Origin: Marimonas lutisalis
GTDB taxonomy: Bacteria; Pseudomonadota; Alphaproteobacteria; Rhodobacterales; Rhodobacteraceae
Direction: 5' to 3'
DNA length: 64,000 nucleotides
Assembly (NCBI RefSeq): GCF_005434965.1
Contig: NZ_SKCI01000001.1
Location: 1,634,955-1,698,954, forward strand
Shown: positions 44,744 to 53,868 of the stretch, piece after piece
Layout of the letters: each line of letters opens with the position of its first letter
Position numbering within the stretch: the stretch's first letter is position 1
The notes under the pieces: model-generated
Database searches by the model: none
What the model was told of the DNA's origin: nothing
What the model saw: only the letters and a program-made list of their open reading frames with translations
Made by a program: the position numbers and the translations under genes

Positions 44744-44968
44744 TCATTCCTCCATCTCTGGCAAAGGCGTTAGTGACGCGCCCTTGCTGCTTGTTTTCTC
44801 CGCCTCAGCGGGTTTCGGCGGCAGGTCTTGTTTTTGGATCGCCTGTAGTCTCTGCATCGCCTGGTGACGCGCAGTGCAACTGGTGCATTCCATGGGCTCC
44901 GGCGGATCCGATGTGTCGGCTGCGACAGCACCGGCACCCAGCAGAAAAACCAACATGACTCGCACCAT
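44744..44968 (-). CDS. Small exported protein with CxxC motif
   Basis: The start is set at ATG 44968, four bases after the stop of the TMADH-like gene; a longer frame to 45082 overlaps that gene and is unlikely. The 74-residue product begins with a signal-like VRVMLVFLLGAGAVAA, then DTSDPPEPMECTSCTARHQA. The mature part is about 55 residues, polar and proline-rich. The CTSC pair could bind metal or form a disulfide, but it is not a heme motif. It is the last gene of the operon. Function unknown. Confidence 0.6.
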   Translation of the reverse strand: MVRVMLVFLLGAGAVAADTSDPPEPMECTSCTARHQAMQRLQAIQKQDLPPKPAEAEKTSSKGASLTPLPEMEE

Positions 44969-44972
44969 AGCT

Positions 44973-47066
44973 CTACCCCGCGCCACTGCCACCGCGCCCG
45001 ACCGGTCCATCCAACCCGACATCGACCCGGTCAAAAACGAGCGGCTGATCTTTATCCACCTCTTCTTCCAATTCCTGCGCATAGCGGTGTCCGGCCAACA
45101 CAGCCGCTGCGATGATTGCGGGGGCCTCGCAATCGCCGATCCGGCTCAAGGTGAACGGCAAAGCCTCCTCCCCTGCACGTTCGCGAAGCTCTTGATAGAG
45201 CCCGTCATTGGGCTTGCGCGCGGTTACCATCACCACGTTTTGCGCCGCGATGCTGCGTTCTTCCCCACTGTAGACACATTCAAGTGTTGCCTGCTCCCCG
45301 TAAAACCGGGTCAGGGTCTGACTGGTTTCGATCCCGATCCCCAATCCCATCATATGCGTCCTGATCCGCCAACGCTCGGAGGTATGACCCGCCCAATGCG
45401 AGACGCTATCCGAATTGGTAACGTAGATCACCTCGGCTCCCGCGGCCCGCACACGTTCGGCAATCACCCCGCCCAGATAGTAACCGTCGCTATCGAACAC
45501 CACAGTCGGGCCATCGGGTACACGACCATCCATGATGTCATCCGGCGTAAAGACCCGCCGCAATGCCTCGCCGTCGGCCACAGGCAGGAACAGTTCGTCG
45601 TCGAACCTCTCGCGGCGCCAGTGCGACCCGGTCGCGATGACGACGTTATCGGCACCGACATCGAACACGTCATCCGCAGTTAAACAGCTTTCCCGGAAAA
45701 TCTCGACATTCGCCATCTCGGCAAGCTGCTGTTCGCGGTGGTCGCGCACCCTGGCGTATTCGCTCATCCCCGGCAGCGATGCCTCGCGCGTCACCCGCCC
45801 GCCAAGCTCGCGCCGCGCCTCGGCCAGCATCACGTCGTAACCGCGCGCACCCAATGCCCGGGCTGCCTCGAGGCCGGCCGGACCCGCCCCAACCACCAGA
45901 ACCCGTGCATCAGAAGCTTTCCCTTTGATCTTCTCCGGGTGCCATCCACGCCGCCATTCTTCGCCCATAGTCGGGTTCTGCGTGCAGCGGATCGGCACCC
46001 CCAGCGTGTCGCCCGCGTAGCAAATGTTGCAGCCGATACATTCCCGGATCGCATTCAGCCGCCCCTCCTTGATCTTGTTTGGCAGAAATGGATCCGCAAT
46101 CGACGGGCGCGCCGCACCGATGAAATCGACGATCCCGCGCCGGACCTGGCTTGCCATTGTATCGGGTGATGTGAAACGCCCGACTGTCACCACCGGCTTT
46201 TCAGTGACCGTTTTCACCCACGACATATAGGGCTCTAGTGGCGCTTCCTTCACGAAGCGCGACACGCCCATTTCCAGCGAGTAGTCCGCGATATTGATGT
46301 CCCACAAATCCGGTAGATCGGCGAGCATCTCAAACATGTCCCGCCGCTCTCCAAAGATAGGCGCGCCATCTTCGCCGATCTTTTCATCCGCCGAGAACCG
46401 CACCGCCACCGCGCAACGATCGCCTACCGCATCTTTCGTCTCTTCGATCAATTCGCGCACAAGACGCACGCGGTTTTCAAGCCGCCCGCCATATTCGTCA
46501 CCGCGCGTGTTGATTCGCGGATTCAGAAAGTTTGACAGCAGGTAGGTATGGGTCGCGTAGACATAAACGATATCGAAGCCCGCATCCCGGGCACGCAGCG
46601 CGGCGTTTCGATGCCATTGACGCAAGGTTCGGATATCCTGTCGGTCCATCATTTTTGTCTGGAACGGATGTCCGGCCAGGTTGGGATAACTGTCCAGGTC
46701 CATAGAGGGCAGGCGCGTCATCAGGTTGGTCGACCGCGCGCCGCCATACCACAACTCCGCCCCGGCCAGGCTACCATGCTCATGCACCGCATCGGTCATC
46801 AGCCGATGCGCCCTCACATCACTGTCATCCCAGAGCGACGCGTAGGGATGCGGCATGTCATCCGAACTTGGATGGATCGAGTTGTACTCGGTGCAAACCA
46901 CGCCCCAACCGCCCTGTGCCTTGACCCCGCGCATCGCGGCCAGCGTGCGCGGGAACTGCCAGCCCATGCCAGTGCAATGCGGCACCTGGTAAAACCGGTT
47001 GGGCGCAGTGACCGGCCCGATTTTCACCGGTTCGAACAGGATGTCATAGCGTGGATCACAGCTCAT
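44973..47066 (-). CDS. Trimethylamine-dehydrogenase-like FMN/4Fe-4S oxidoreductase
   Basis: The 697-residue protein starts at ATG 47066 (GAGAGG five bases upstream). It follows trimethylamine dehydrogenase (TMADH) closely. The N-terminus FEPVKIGPVTAPNRFYQVPH precedes Cys31, equal to the flavin-binding Cys30 of TMADH. Tyr61 and Tyr170/His173 (VYVYATHTYLL) match catalytic or pocket residues. The 4Fe-4S cysteines are C343, C346, C349 and C361. The ADP-binding domain begins VLVVGAGPAGLEAARALGAR near residue 390. At the position of TMADH Trp355 stands Asp353 (CYAGDTLG), so the amine pocket differs. Oxidative N-demethylation of a methylated amine is likely. It is co-transcribed with the TetR and importer genes. 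Confidence 0.87.
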   Translation of the reverse strand: MSCDPRYDILFEPVKIGPVTAPNRFYQVPHCTGMGWQFPRTLAAMRGVKAQGGWGVVCTEYNSIHPSSDDMPHPYASLWDDSDVRAHRLMTDAVHEHGSLAGAELWYGGARSTNLMTRLPSMDLDSYPNLAGHPFQTKMMDRQDIRTLRQWHRNAALRARDAGFDIVYVYATHTYLLSNFLNPRINTRGDEYGGRLENRVRLVRELIEETKDAVGDRCAVAVRFSADEKIGEDGAPIFGERRDMFEMLADLPDLWDINIADYSLEMGVSRFVKEAPLEPYMSWVKTVTEKPVVTVGRFTSPDTMASQVRRGIVDFIGAARPSIADPFLPNKIKEGRLNAIRECIGCNICYAGDTLGVPIRCTQNPTMGEEWRRGWHPEKIKGKASDARVLVVGAGPAGLEAARALGARGYDVMLAEARRELGGRVTREASLPGMSEYARVRDHREQQLAEMANVEIFRESCLTADDVFDVGADNVVIATGSHWRRERFDDELFLPVADGEALRRVFTPDDIMDGRVPDGPTVVFDSDGYYLGGVIAERVRAAGAEVIYVTNSDSVSHWAGHTSERWRIRTHMMGLGIGIETSQTLTRFYGEQATLECVYSGEERSIAAQNVVMVTARKPNDGLYQELRERAGEEALPFTLSRIGDCEAPAIIAAAVLAGHRYAQELEEEVDKDQPLVFDRVDVGLDGPVGRGGSGAG

Positions 47067-47090
47067 ATTGGCCTCTCGTGGCGTTTCGCG

Positions 47091-47759
47091 TCAGAACGCG
47101 GGTTGCGTGAAATGCCTCGGAAAGACCGAGGCCAGATAGGCATGCACCTGCGCCTTCGACCCTTGGCGATCAAACTCGTTCGGATACATCAGGATATTAA
47201 GCCAAAGACCGTCATAGAGGCCCTGAAGCGCGCAAGAGATATGATGCGGCGGCGGGCCAGTATATTGCCCTTTTTCCGCGATCTCGGACAAAAGCTCGGT
47301 CGAAAGCTTGAAACGCTGTTCGTCAATCCCATCGATCAAAGACCGATAAATCGCACGCCGCTTGCCCTCACCAAAGAAGGCAAACCAGACGGCCAATTTC
47401 TTGCGCGTGCAGATCTTCGGGTGGAAATGCGAATCCACAATGGCCAGCAGTTTGTCCTGCGGCGAAAGCCCTGCATCTTCATACGCCTTCAGCCAATGCG
47501 CGTGGTGTTCGCGCGCGAGGAAGACAAGCGTTTCCTCAAGCAGATTCTGCTTGCTCTTGAAGTGAAAATTCACGATGCCGATCGATAGCCCCGCATCCGC
47601 GGTGACGGTTGACATGGTGGTTCCAGCAATGCCGTGTTCGGCAATCGAATTGATCGTGGACTCGATCAGTTGCTGCCGGCGCACCTGTTTGGGTTCTGTC
47701 CGCCGTCCTGTTTTCTTTGAGGGTTTTGCCTGTTTCACTTGGCTGGCCGTTTTACTCAT
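47091..47759 (-). CDS. BetI-like TetR-family repressor
   Basis: The 222-residue protein starts at ATG 47759, 40 bases after the importer ATPase gene and 24 before the TMADH-like gene. After a basic tail, residues about 28-75 form the DNA-binding domain (RRQQLIESTINSIAEHGIAG, TTMSTVTADAGLSIGIVNFH, FKSKQNLLEET). The C-terminal part (KKLAVWFAFFGEGKRRAIYR) resembles BetI_C. BetI-type repressors answer to choline or related quaternary amines. It probably binds the TTGAATG-type sites at 44679, 52002 and 61961, and so represses its own operon. Confidence 0.87.
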   Translation of the reverse strand: MSKTASQVKQAKPSKKTGRRTEPKQVRRQQLIESTINSIAEHGIAGTTMSTVTADAGLSIGIVNFHFKSKQNLLEETLVFLAREHHAHWLKAYEDAGLSPQDKLLAIVDSHFHPKICTRKKLAVWFAFFGEGKRRAIYRSLIDGIDEQRFKLSTELLSEIAEKGQYTGPPPHHISCALQGLYDGLWLNILMYPNEFDRQGSKAQVHAYLASVFPRHFTQPAF

Positions 47760-47798
47760 GGTTCAATCTCTTTTCCCGGCCCCTCGACCGAGTTCTCC

Positions 47799-48905
47799 TC
47801 ACTCTGGATCAAGCACGACAATCGCATCTGAGGACCACGACAGCCAAACTTCGGTACCGGAGGGGGCCTGATTAGCGGCATTGAACCGGCTTGTATTCGG
47901 TTGCGACACGGCAACGGGCTCGTCCCTGCCCTCGAGGTTCACATAGAAATGACTGCGTTCCCCCAGATAAGCCGAGGTATCAAGCCGGGCCGAAACGGCA
48001 TGCTCAGCCGCGTCAGGCCGGGTCGCGGAAAGCGCGATCTTCTCGGGCCGCAGCGCGACCTGAACCGCCGCACCATCGGGCTTGTCCAGATCGGCTACTG
48101 GCACCTGAATGGTGCCAAGCCCTTCGGTTTCGATGGCCGCCGCGGCAGCACCGTTGCGACGCACGGTTCCGTCAAAGAAGTTCATGTTGCCGATGAACCG
48201 GGCGACCACACTGGTTTTCGGCGTCTCGTAAAGCCCGGTGGGCGTATCCACTTGCAACACCTTGCCACCCGACATCACTGCGATCCGGTCGGACAGGGTC
48301 AGCGCCTCTTCCTGGTCGTGGGTTACGAAAACGAAGGTAATCCCGATCTGACGCTGCAGCGCCCGCAATTCGAGCTGCATCTGCTCGCGCAGTTGCTTAT
48401 CAAGAGCGCCAAGCGGTTCGTCCAGCAGAAGCACCTTGGGTCGCAGGATCAGCGCCCGCGCCAGCGCGATCCGCTGCCTCTGCCCGCCCGAAAGCTCTGT
48501 CGCCTTGCGTGTGCCATAATCCGGTAACTTGATCATCTCGAGCATTTCTTCCGCCATCTCGTAGCGCTTCGAACGTGAAAGCTTCTGTTTGCGCAAGCCG
48601 TAGGTAATGTTGTCGCGCACGTTCAGATGCGGAAAGATCGCGTAGTTTTGAAACACCATGTTGACGGGCCGGTGATGCGGCGGCACGTCCGACGTCGGTT
48701 GATTGTCGATGAAAATCTCGCCCGCCGTGGTGCTTTCAAAACCCGCCAGCATGCGCAGAAGCGTGGTCTTGCCACAGCCGGACGGGCCAAGCAGCGAAAA
48801 GAACTCACCCCGCCCGATATCCATCGAGATATCGTCGATGGCCCGGAATGTTCCGAAGAATTTGCTGACGTTCTGGATCGAGATGAACGCATCGGTCTTG
48901 GTCAT
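47799..48905 (-). CDS. PotA-like ABC transporter ATP-binding protein
   Basis: The start is taken at ATG 48905 (MTKTDAFISIQNVSKFFGTF); a TTG at 48923 overlaps the PotC-like stop and is an alternative. Motifs are Walker A GPSGCGKTT, Q-loop VFQNYAIFPH, signature LSGGQRQR, Walker B LLLDEPLGALD and switch FVTHD. A C-terminal TOBE region (VALRPEKIALS) follows. The family energises spermidine/putrescine, betaine-like or other compatible-solute uptake. It forms an operon with two permeases and a binding protein upstream. Confidence 0.9.
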   Translation of the reverse strand: MTKTDAFISIQNVSKFFGTFRAIDDISMDIGRGEFFSLLGPSGCGKTTLLRMLAGFESTTAGEIFIDNQPTSDVPPHHRPVNMVFQNYAIFPHLNVRDNITYGLRKQKLSRSKRYEMAEEMLEMIKLPDYGTRKATELSGGQRQRIALARALILRPKVLLLDEPLGALDKQLREQMQLELRALQRQIGITFVFVTHDQEEALTLSDRIAVMSGGKVLQVDTPTGLYETPKTSVVARFIGNMNFFDGTVRRNGAAAAAIETEGLGTIQVPVADLDKPDGAAVQVALRPEKIALSATRPDAAEHAVSARLDTSAYLGERSHFYVNLEGRDEPVAVSQPNTSRFNAANQAPSGTEVWLSWSSDAIVVLDPE

Positions 48906-48919
48906 ATCAGGGACGTCCT

Positions 48920-49723
48920 TCAATTTTCATTCTCCAGACCCTTTCGGCCCACCCATTGCGCAATGAAGACAAGCACGAAAGACACGAGGAGGATCAGCGC
49001 CGACAGCGCCAGAACCGAGGGGAATTCTTTCGGAAACCGCAGTTGACCCCAGATGTACATGGGCAGTGTGGGGTCAGTGCCCGTCAGGAAAAATGCCATG
49101 ATGAATTCATCGAACGAGATGGTAAAAGAAAGCAGCAGGCTGGCCACCACGCCGGGAAAGACCATCGGGAAAGTCACCCGCCAGAACGTCCACCACCCGT
49201 TCTCGCCCAAATCGGCGGAAGCTTCCTCCATCGACGGATCGAAGCCTTCGAAACGCGGCAAAAGCGTGGCCACCGCGAAAGGCATGCAGACGATCAGATG
49301 GCCAAGCCCGACTGTATAGAGCGACAGCGGCACGCCCATCCGGCTCATCAGAACCAACAGCGCGACGCCGAAAATGATACCGGGAATAACCAGTGGCATC
49401 ATGATGAAGGTCACCAATGCGCTCCTGCCCGGCATCCGGTAGCGCGTTATTGCCCGTGCCGCCACCATGCCAAGGATCGTCGAGATCACCGATACTGCTG
49501 CCCCGACGCGCACACTGTTCCACATCGCATTCCACAGAGGCTCCCGCAACCATAGCTCGTGATACCATTTCAGCGTCATTCCCTGCATCGGGAACCGGAC
49601 GTAGAGCGAGTCATTAAAGCTGAACAGCGGAATAAACAGGACCGGCACGTATAGTACTATCAGGAAAAGCACCGCATAGACCTGCAAAGGTCGGTTACGG
49701 CGCTTGATATAGGTGCCTTCCAT
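48920..49723 (-). CDS. PotC-like ABC transporter permease
   Basis: The start is set at ATG 49723 with a GGGAAAG upstream; GTG 49744, overlapping the PotB-like stop, is possible. The roughly 267-residue protein has six membrane helices, the first LQVYAVLFLIVLYVPVLFIP. The EAA-type loop reads ASADLGENGWWTFWRVTFPM. It pairs with the PotB-like permease. The pattern (short N-terminus, SFNDS after helix 1) is typical of PotC/YdcV proteins. Confidence 0.9.
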   Translation of the reverse strand: MEGTYIKRRNRPLQVYAVLFLIVLYVPVLFIPLFSFNDSLYVRFPMQGMTLKWYHELWLREPLWNAMWNSVRVGAAVSVISTILGMVAARAITRYRMPGRSALVTFIMMPLVIPGIIFGVALLVLMSRMGVPLSLYTVGLGHLIVCMPFAVATLLPRFEGFDPSMEEASADLGENGWWTFWRVTFPMVFPGVVASLLLSFTISFDEFIMAFFLTGTDPTLPMYIWGQLRFPKEFPSVLALSALILLVSFVLVFIAQWVGRKGLENEN

Positions 49724-49740
49724 AGGCTTTCCCTGCCCCC

Positions 49741-50676
49741 TCACGCGATTTTCTCCTGCGCCTTGCGGGTGACAAAAAGAAACACCGCCGCGATCGCCGC
49801 GATCCAGAGCATCAGCACGATCGCCAAGGTCGCCCCCATCGGCCAGTTATTGACCGCACCGAATTGCAACTGGATGAAGTTTCCGATCATCGCCCCATCC
49901 GGCCCACCCAGCAGCGCCGGGGTGATGTAGTCGCCTGTGGTCGGAATGAAAATCAGAAAGGTCGCCGCGATTATCCCCGGCATCGACAGGGGCAAGGTAA
50001 TCCTCAGGAACCGTGCCACCGGCCCATCGCCCAAATCCGTTGCTGCCTCGATCAGTGACTTGTCGATTTTCTCAAGCGAGACGTAAAGCGGCAGGATTGC
50101 AAAAGCCGCCCAGGCATGTGCGAGCGTGATGATAACTGCTGTCTTGGAATAGAGAAGGAATTCCAATGGCTTGTCGATCCAACCTAAAGTCATCAATCCA
50201 GAATTGATAACCCCCTCGTACCCGAGGATAACCTTCCAGGCGAAAACCCGAAGCAGGTAGCTCGTCCAGAATGGCAAGGTCATCAGGATCAGCCACATCA
50301 TCTTTCTATGATGCACGTGGAAAGCCACGTAATAGGCCATCGGATAACACAGCAGAACGGTCGCCACCGTGGCCACGCCGGACACCCAGAACGACCGGCT
50401 CAAAAGTGCTCCGAATATCGGCTCATTCCATGTGCGCTCGTAGTTGGCCAGCGTGAAGGTCGTATCGAAATCGAACCCCTGCCGTGTCCATGTGCTCATC
50501 GCCAACAGGATGACGAACGGCGCCACGATCCCCAGGATCATGATCAATAATGTCGGCGACATCAGAAGGTAGCCGCGCAAGGCCTCGCTTCGATGTAAGA
50601 GCGCGGAAACGCGCGACGGCCGGCGCAGAGGCGCCGCCGCCTCGCCGTCTCGGTGCTGCAAAGACGTATCAGCCAT
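49741..50676 (-). CDS. PotB-like ABC transporter permease
   Basis: The start at ATG 50676 (MADTSLQHRDGEAAAPLRRP) is preferred to a longer frame from 50721. The 311-residue protein has a hydrophilic leader, then six helices (first YLLMSPTLLIMILGIVAPFV), and an EAA loop (ATDLGDGPVARFLRITLPLS). It is the first permease gene after the binding protein, 69 bases downstream of it. Confidence 0.9.
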   Translation of the reverse strand: MADTSLQHRDGEAAAPLRRPSRVSALLHRSEALRGYLLMSPTLLIMILGIVAPFVILLAMSTWTRQGFDFDTTFTLANYERTWNEPIFGALLSRSFWVSGVATVATVLLCYPMAYYVAFHVHHRKMMWLILMTLPFWTSYLLRVFAWKVILGYEGVINSGLMTLGWIDKPLEFLLYSKTAVIITLAHAWAAFAILPLYVSLEKIDKSLIEAATDLGDGPVARFLRITLPLSMPGIIAATFLIFIPTTGDYITPALLGGPDGAMIGNFIQLQFGAVNNWPMGATLAIVLMLWIAAIAAVFLFVTRKAQEKIA

Positions 50677-50745
50677 ATGGGAACGGTATCCTGGGGCAAG
50701 GGCTCCGGGACTACCGGTCATCCCGGTAGACCCGGCTGCTTAAGA

Positions 50746-51870
50746 TCAGAAACCTGCTTTGATCTGTTCGAACAGTTCGTTCATCCGGGTTTCCCATTCC
50801 TGCGACTGCGGACGTTGGAAATGCCCGGCCTGCAGGATTTCGATCGGGTTCTTCGACAGCCCCAGCCCGACCAGCGTTTCCTCGTCGAACGCATCGAACG
50901 CCTTCCTGTTCGAGTGGCCATAGCCGTAATCGTTGATCATGAACTTGCCCGACTCGACACTCAGCAGCGAGTCGATCACGTCATAGGCCCTGTCGAGATG
51001 CGGTGCATCCTTGTGGATCATGAGGCCACAGACCCAGGTCAGGGCCCCCTCTTTCGGCTTAGCGAACTTCACCGGCACACCTTCGGCCTTGAGCGTCACC
51101 GCCGAGCTATTCCAAGTCATTGCCGCAACCATCTCGCCCGCCGCCAGCGCCTGCTCAAGCGTTGTAGTGTCGTCGGTATAAACCCGGATCAGCGGCCGCT
51201 GTTCACGCATTACCGCGGCGATCTTCTCGAAGGCGTCGTCGCTGTCTAGCGTGTCGAAATCGACCCCCGCCTTGATCGCGCCGCACCACCAAGCATCGCC
51301 GCCCGAGGCGAGCGAACCAAGCCGCCCGGCATACCGCTGGTCCCACAGCATGTCCCAGCTTTCTTCGCCTTCCAGCTCGAACAGGTCGGTACGATAGGTA
51401 ACCGAGGTCTGCCCCCAATCGAACGGCGCCATCCAGACGTTTCCACCCTCGGCCGTGTTCCCCGGCAGGTCAACCAGTTCCGGCATGACGTCGGACCAGT
51501 TCGACAACCGTGTCACGTCGACCGGCTGGAACAACCCGGTGTTCACCCAGCGCGGCATCCCCGAGTTACACGGATGCGATACATCGACCACATAACCGCC
51601 GCGCATCTTGGTCAGCGCCTCTTCCGAACCACCAAAGACCGCGAAGTTCGGCAATTCGCCATTCTTTTCCTGGTAGGCCCCGAACAGTTCGGGAATGTCA
51701 TAACCGCCCCAGGTGAAAAATGTCGCCTGGTCTTCGGCCGCCGCCATCGCCTTGCGGCTGGCCATTGGCGTCACTGCGATCGCTACACCTGCGGAAAGTA
51801 GATTCTTCGTAAATTTCCTGCGGCTGAGCTTACCTTCTTGCAGTTCGCCGAGTTGATCGAGAACGTCCAT
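50746..51870 (-). CDS. PotD/PotF-like extracellular binding protein, Tat-type signal
   Basis: The start is set at ATG 51870 (GGGAGA about ten bases upstream). Residues 16-24, SRRKFTKNL, form a twin-arginine motif, followed by LSAGVAIAVTPMASRKAMAA. The mature protein shows the polyamine-binding-family pattern (FFTWGGYDIPELFGAYQEKN; WMAPFDWGQTSVTYRTDLFE; GMPRWVNTGLFQPVDVTRLS). It should capture a polyamine or a methylated amine for the PotABC-like importer. An operator-like repeat lies about 130 bases upstream, and this gene leads the operon that ends with the TetR, TMADH-like and small exported protein genes. Confidence 0.88.
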   Translation of the reverse strand: MDVLDQLGELQEGKLSRRKFTKNLLSAGVAIAVTPMASRKAMAAAEDQATFFTWGGYDIPELFGAYQEKNGELPNFAVFGGSEEALTKMRGGYVVDVSHPCNSGMPRWVNTGLFQPVDVTRLSNWSDVMPELVDLPGNTAEGGNVWMAPFDWGQTSVTYRTDLFELEGEESWDMLWDQRYAGRLGSLASGGDAWWCGAIKAGVDFDTLDSDDAFEKIAAVMREQRPLIRVYTDDTTTLEQALAAGEMVAAMTWNSSAVTLKAEGVPVKFAKPKEGALTWVCGLMIHKDAPHLDRAYDVIDSLLSVESGKFMINDYGYGHSNRKAFDAFDEETLVGLGLSKNPIEILQAGHFQRPQSQEWETRMNELFEQIKAGF

Positions 51871-52278
51871 GAGTGTTGTGTCTCCCGTGTTGAACGTGGT
51901 TCGCGCCACCTAGGCGCGACCTCCGTAGGTTGATCATTCTCCGGTTCCCCGGCGCTGGGACCAGGTCATTTTTAATGACTTCGTATTGCGGCCCAGCTTT
52001 CTCTGAATGACCATTCAATCATTCAAACTGACACGAATCGAGTCAACCCTTTTGCCTCTGAAAGCGCAAAGAACCCGGGAAACGCCCAATAATCGATCAA
52101 TCCCCGCCGGCCATCACCCGGACCGTCCGAAAAACGCACTCACCCCGATGAAACCCGTGCAATGCACTGAAGTTCATTGCAAATCATCCGACACAACGCT
52201 CCAGAAATCGACGGGTCCGGACAAACGAAGACCAAATTTTCGATTTCAAACGTCATCCCACAACATAAAGATGCGGTC
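51871..52278. other. Divergent regulatory region between the importer operon and the oxidase operon
   Basis: About 400 bases without a convincing gene. It contains the operator-like repeat at 52002-52019 (listed separately) and must hold the promoter of the binding-protein operon on the minus strand and of the oxidase operon on the plus strand. Other short frames here lack support. Confidence 0.6.
52002..52019. promoter_or_regulatory. Operator-like inverted repeat, site 2 (BetI-type pattern)
   Basis: TCTGAATGACCATTCAAT shares 14 of 18 bases with site 1 at 44679 and keeps the arms TGAAT/ATTCA around GACC. It lies upstream of the importer-TetR-TMADH-like operon, giving that TetR gene an autoregulatory arrangement. 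A further half-site, ATTCAAA, follows at about 52021. Confidence 0.68.
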
Positions 52279-52536
52279 ATGTACCAACACCAATACGGCG
52301 CGATGCGGCTCGGCAAAAGTCTGCGTTTACGCCTAGATCTCCGCCCACGCGACATCGGCTTGCCACTGGTCGCGGAATACATCGAGGGCCAAAACTGCCT
52401 GTTGCCGGGCCGCATTGACATCTTCTCGGGCGACACCGGTTTTCAGATCGAAATTGCTCCGAAGCTGCCTCATCGCACGGTCTGGCTGATGCATCTGCCG
52501 CAACGCGACTTCTCCCATTTCAAAACCAAAGCCTAA
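52279..52536 (+). CDS. Small hypothetical protein (85 aa) upstream of the amine oxidase
   Basis: The frame from ATG 52279 shows the strong G/C third-position preference of its neighbours and ends nine bases before the oxidase gene, so an operon is likely. The product begins MYQHQYGAMRLGKSLRLRLD and is mostly beta-type, with no signal or known motif. The ribosome-binding site is weak. No family recognised. Confidence 0.5.
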   Translation: MYQHQYGAMRLGKSLRLRLDLRPRDIGLPLVAEYIEGQNCLLPGRIDIFSGDTGFQIEIAPKLPHRTVWLMHLPQRDFSHFKTKA

Positions 52537-52545
52537 GCAGCCGCC

Positions 52546-53838
52546 ATGATTCAGAATGAACGCCCCGCCTTGTCGAACAGCCTCTGGACAGCGACAGCCA
52601 ACCAACTTGCGGACTATGCCCCGCTCGATGGTGATACCCAGACAGATGTGGCCATCATCGGTGGCGGCTACACAGGGCTTTCCGCCGCATTGCATCTAGC
52701 CGAGACCGGCGCGAATGTTGTCCTCCTCGAAACCCGGCAGCCCGGTTGGGGCGCATCAGGACGCAATGGCGGGCAGATCAATCCCGGTCTCAAGGACGGC
52801 CCCGCGCAGATCCTCGCCAGGTTCGGCACCGCGATGGGGGAGCGCATGATCGCACTGTCCGGAGGGGCGGCTGATCTGGTGTTCGATCTCATCGACCGCC
52901 ACAGCATCGACTGCGCCGCCAGCCGACAGGGCTGGCTGCGCGCCGCGCATAATGACAGCACCCTTGGAGACCTGCATGATTTGGCCCGGTCCTGGCAAAG
53001 CCACGGTGGAGGTATGGACCCGCTCGACCGCGATGGAATGGCACGCATGACCGGCACGGACGCCTACTATGGCGGCGCGATCGACCGACGCGGCGGCACC
53101 CTTCATCCGCTGAACTACGCGCTCGGCCTGGCACGGAGCGCGGCTGGTGCCGGTGCGCAGATTCATGGAGAAACGCCCGTCACAGAAGCTAATAAACAGG
53201 GCGCGGCATGGCGCCTTCGAACACCGCGCGGCACGCTTTCTGCGGAACGAGTTCTGATCTGCACCAACGCCTATACAGACGCACCACATCGGGATCTGGC
53301 CCGTTCCTTCATTCCCGTCTGCTCGGTTCAGGTCGCGACCGAGCGATTGCCCGACGACATCGCTGCAACCGTGCTGCCCGGCGGACAGCATGTGTCGGAC
53401 AGCCGCCGGTTACTGCTCTATTACCGAAAGGACGCCGAGGGACGGTTCCTGATGGGCGGACGCGGCACCTTGCGCGACAGCTCGACCCAAGGGCAGATGA
53501 CGCGACTGCGGCAGGTGACGATCGAGCTTTATCCGCACCTATCTGGCTTGCGTTGGGAGTATGCCTGGGGCGGATATGTCGCCGTGACCCGCGACCACAC
53601 CCCGCATCTCCACGAACTTGCCCCGGGCCTCTTGGCCGGGCTCGGTTACAACGGGCGCGGGGTCGCGATGGCAACCGCCATGGGGCGCGAAATGGCCCTG
53701 TGGGCGGCCGGCGCGGACATCGCTTCCCTGTCCTTTCCCGTCACGGCCCTTACCCCTCTGCCATTTGCGTTCGCGCGCAATATCGCGTTGGAGATGGAAG
53801 TCCTGCGCCTTCGCCTGCTCGACCGACTGGGAATTTGA
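52546..53838 (+). CDS. FAD-dependent amine oxidase, PuuB-like (DAO family)
   Basis: The 430-residue protein starts at ATG 52546. The FAD-binding motif VAIIGGGYTGLSAALHLAE lies at about 36-54, with E61 in LLETRQPGWGASGRNGGQ. That motif, followed by INPG, is typical of gamma-glutamylputrescine oxidase and related enzymes. The C-terminal WGGYVAVTRDHTPHLHELAP and GYNGRGVAMATAMGREMALW complete the fold. It should oxidise a secondary or primary amine. The divergent polyamine-type importer fits this. No gamma-glutamylputrescine synthetase is seen in the window, so the exact substrate is open. Confidence 0.85.
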   Translation: MIQNERPALSNSLWTATANQLADYAPLDGDTQTDVAIIGGGYTGLSAALHLAETGANVVLLETRQPGWGASGRNGGQINPGLKDGPAQILARFGTAMGERMIALSGGAADLVFDLIDRHSIDCAASRQGWLRAAHNDSTLGDLHDLARSWQSHGGGMDPLDRDGMARMTGTDAYYGGAIDRRGGTLHPLNYALGLARSAAGAGAQIHGETPVTEANKQGAAWRLRTPRGTLSAERVLICTNAYTDAPHRDLARSFIPVCSVQVATERLPDDIAATVLPGGQHVSDSRRLLLYYRKDAEGRFLMGGRGTLRDSSTQGQMTRLRQVTIELYPHLSGLRWEYAWGGYVAVTRDHTPHLHELAPGLLAGLGYNGRGVAMATAMGREMALWAAGADIASLSFPVTALTPLPFAFARNIALEMEVLRLRLLDRLGI

Positions 53839-53868
53839 CTTTCGTTCTGACTGGCACCCTGTGACGGC

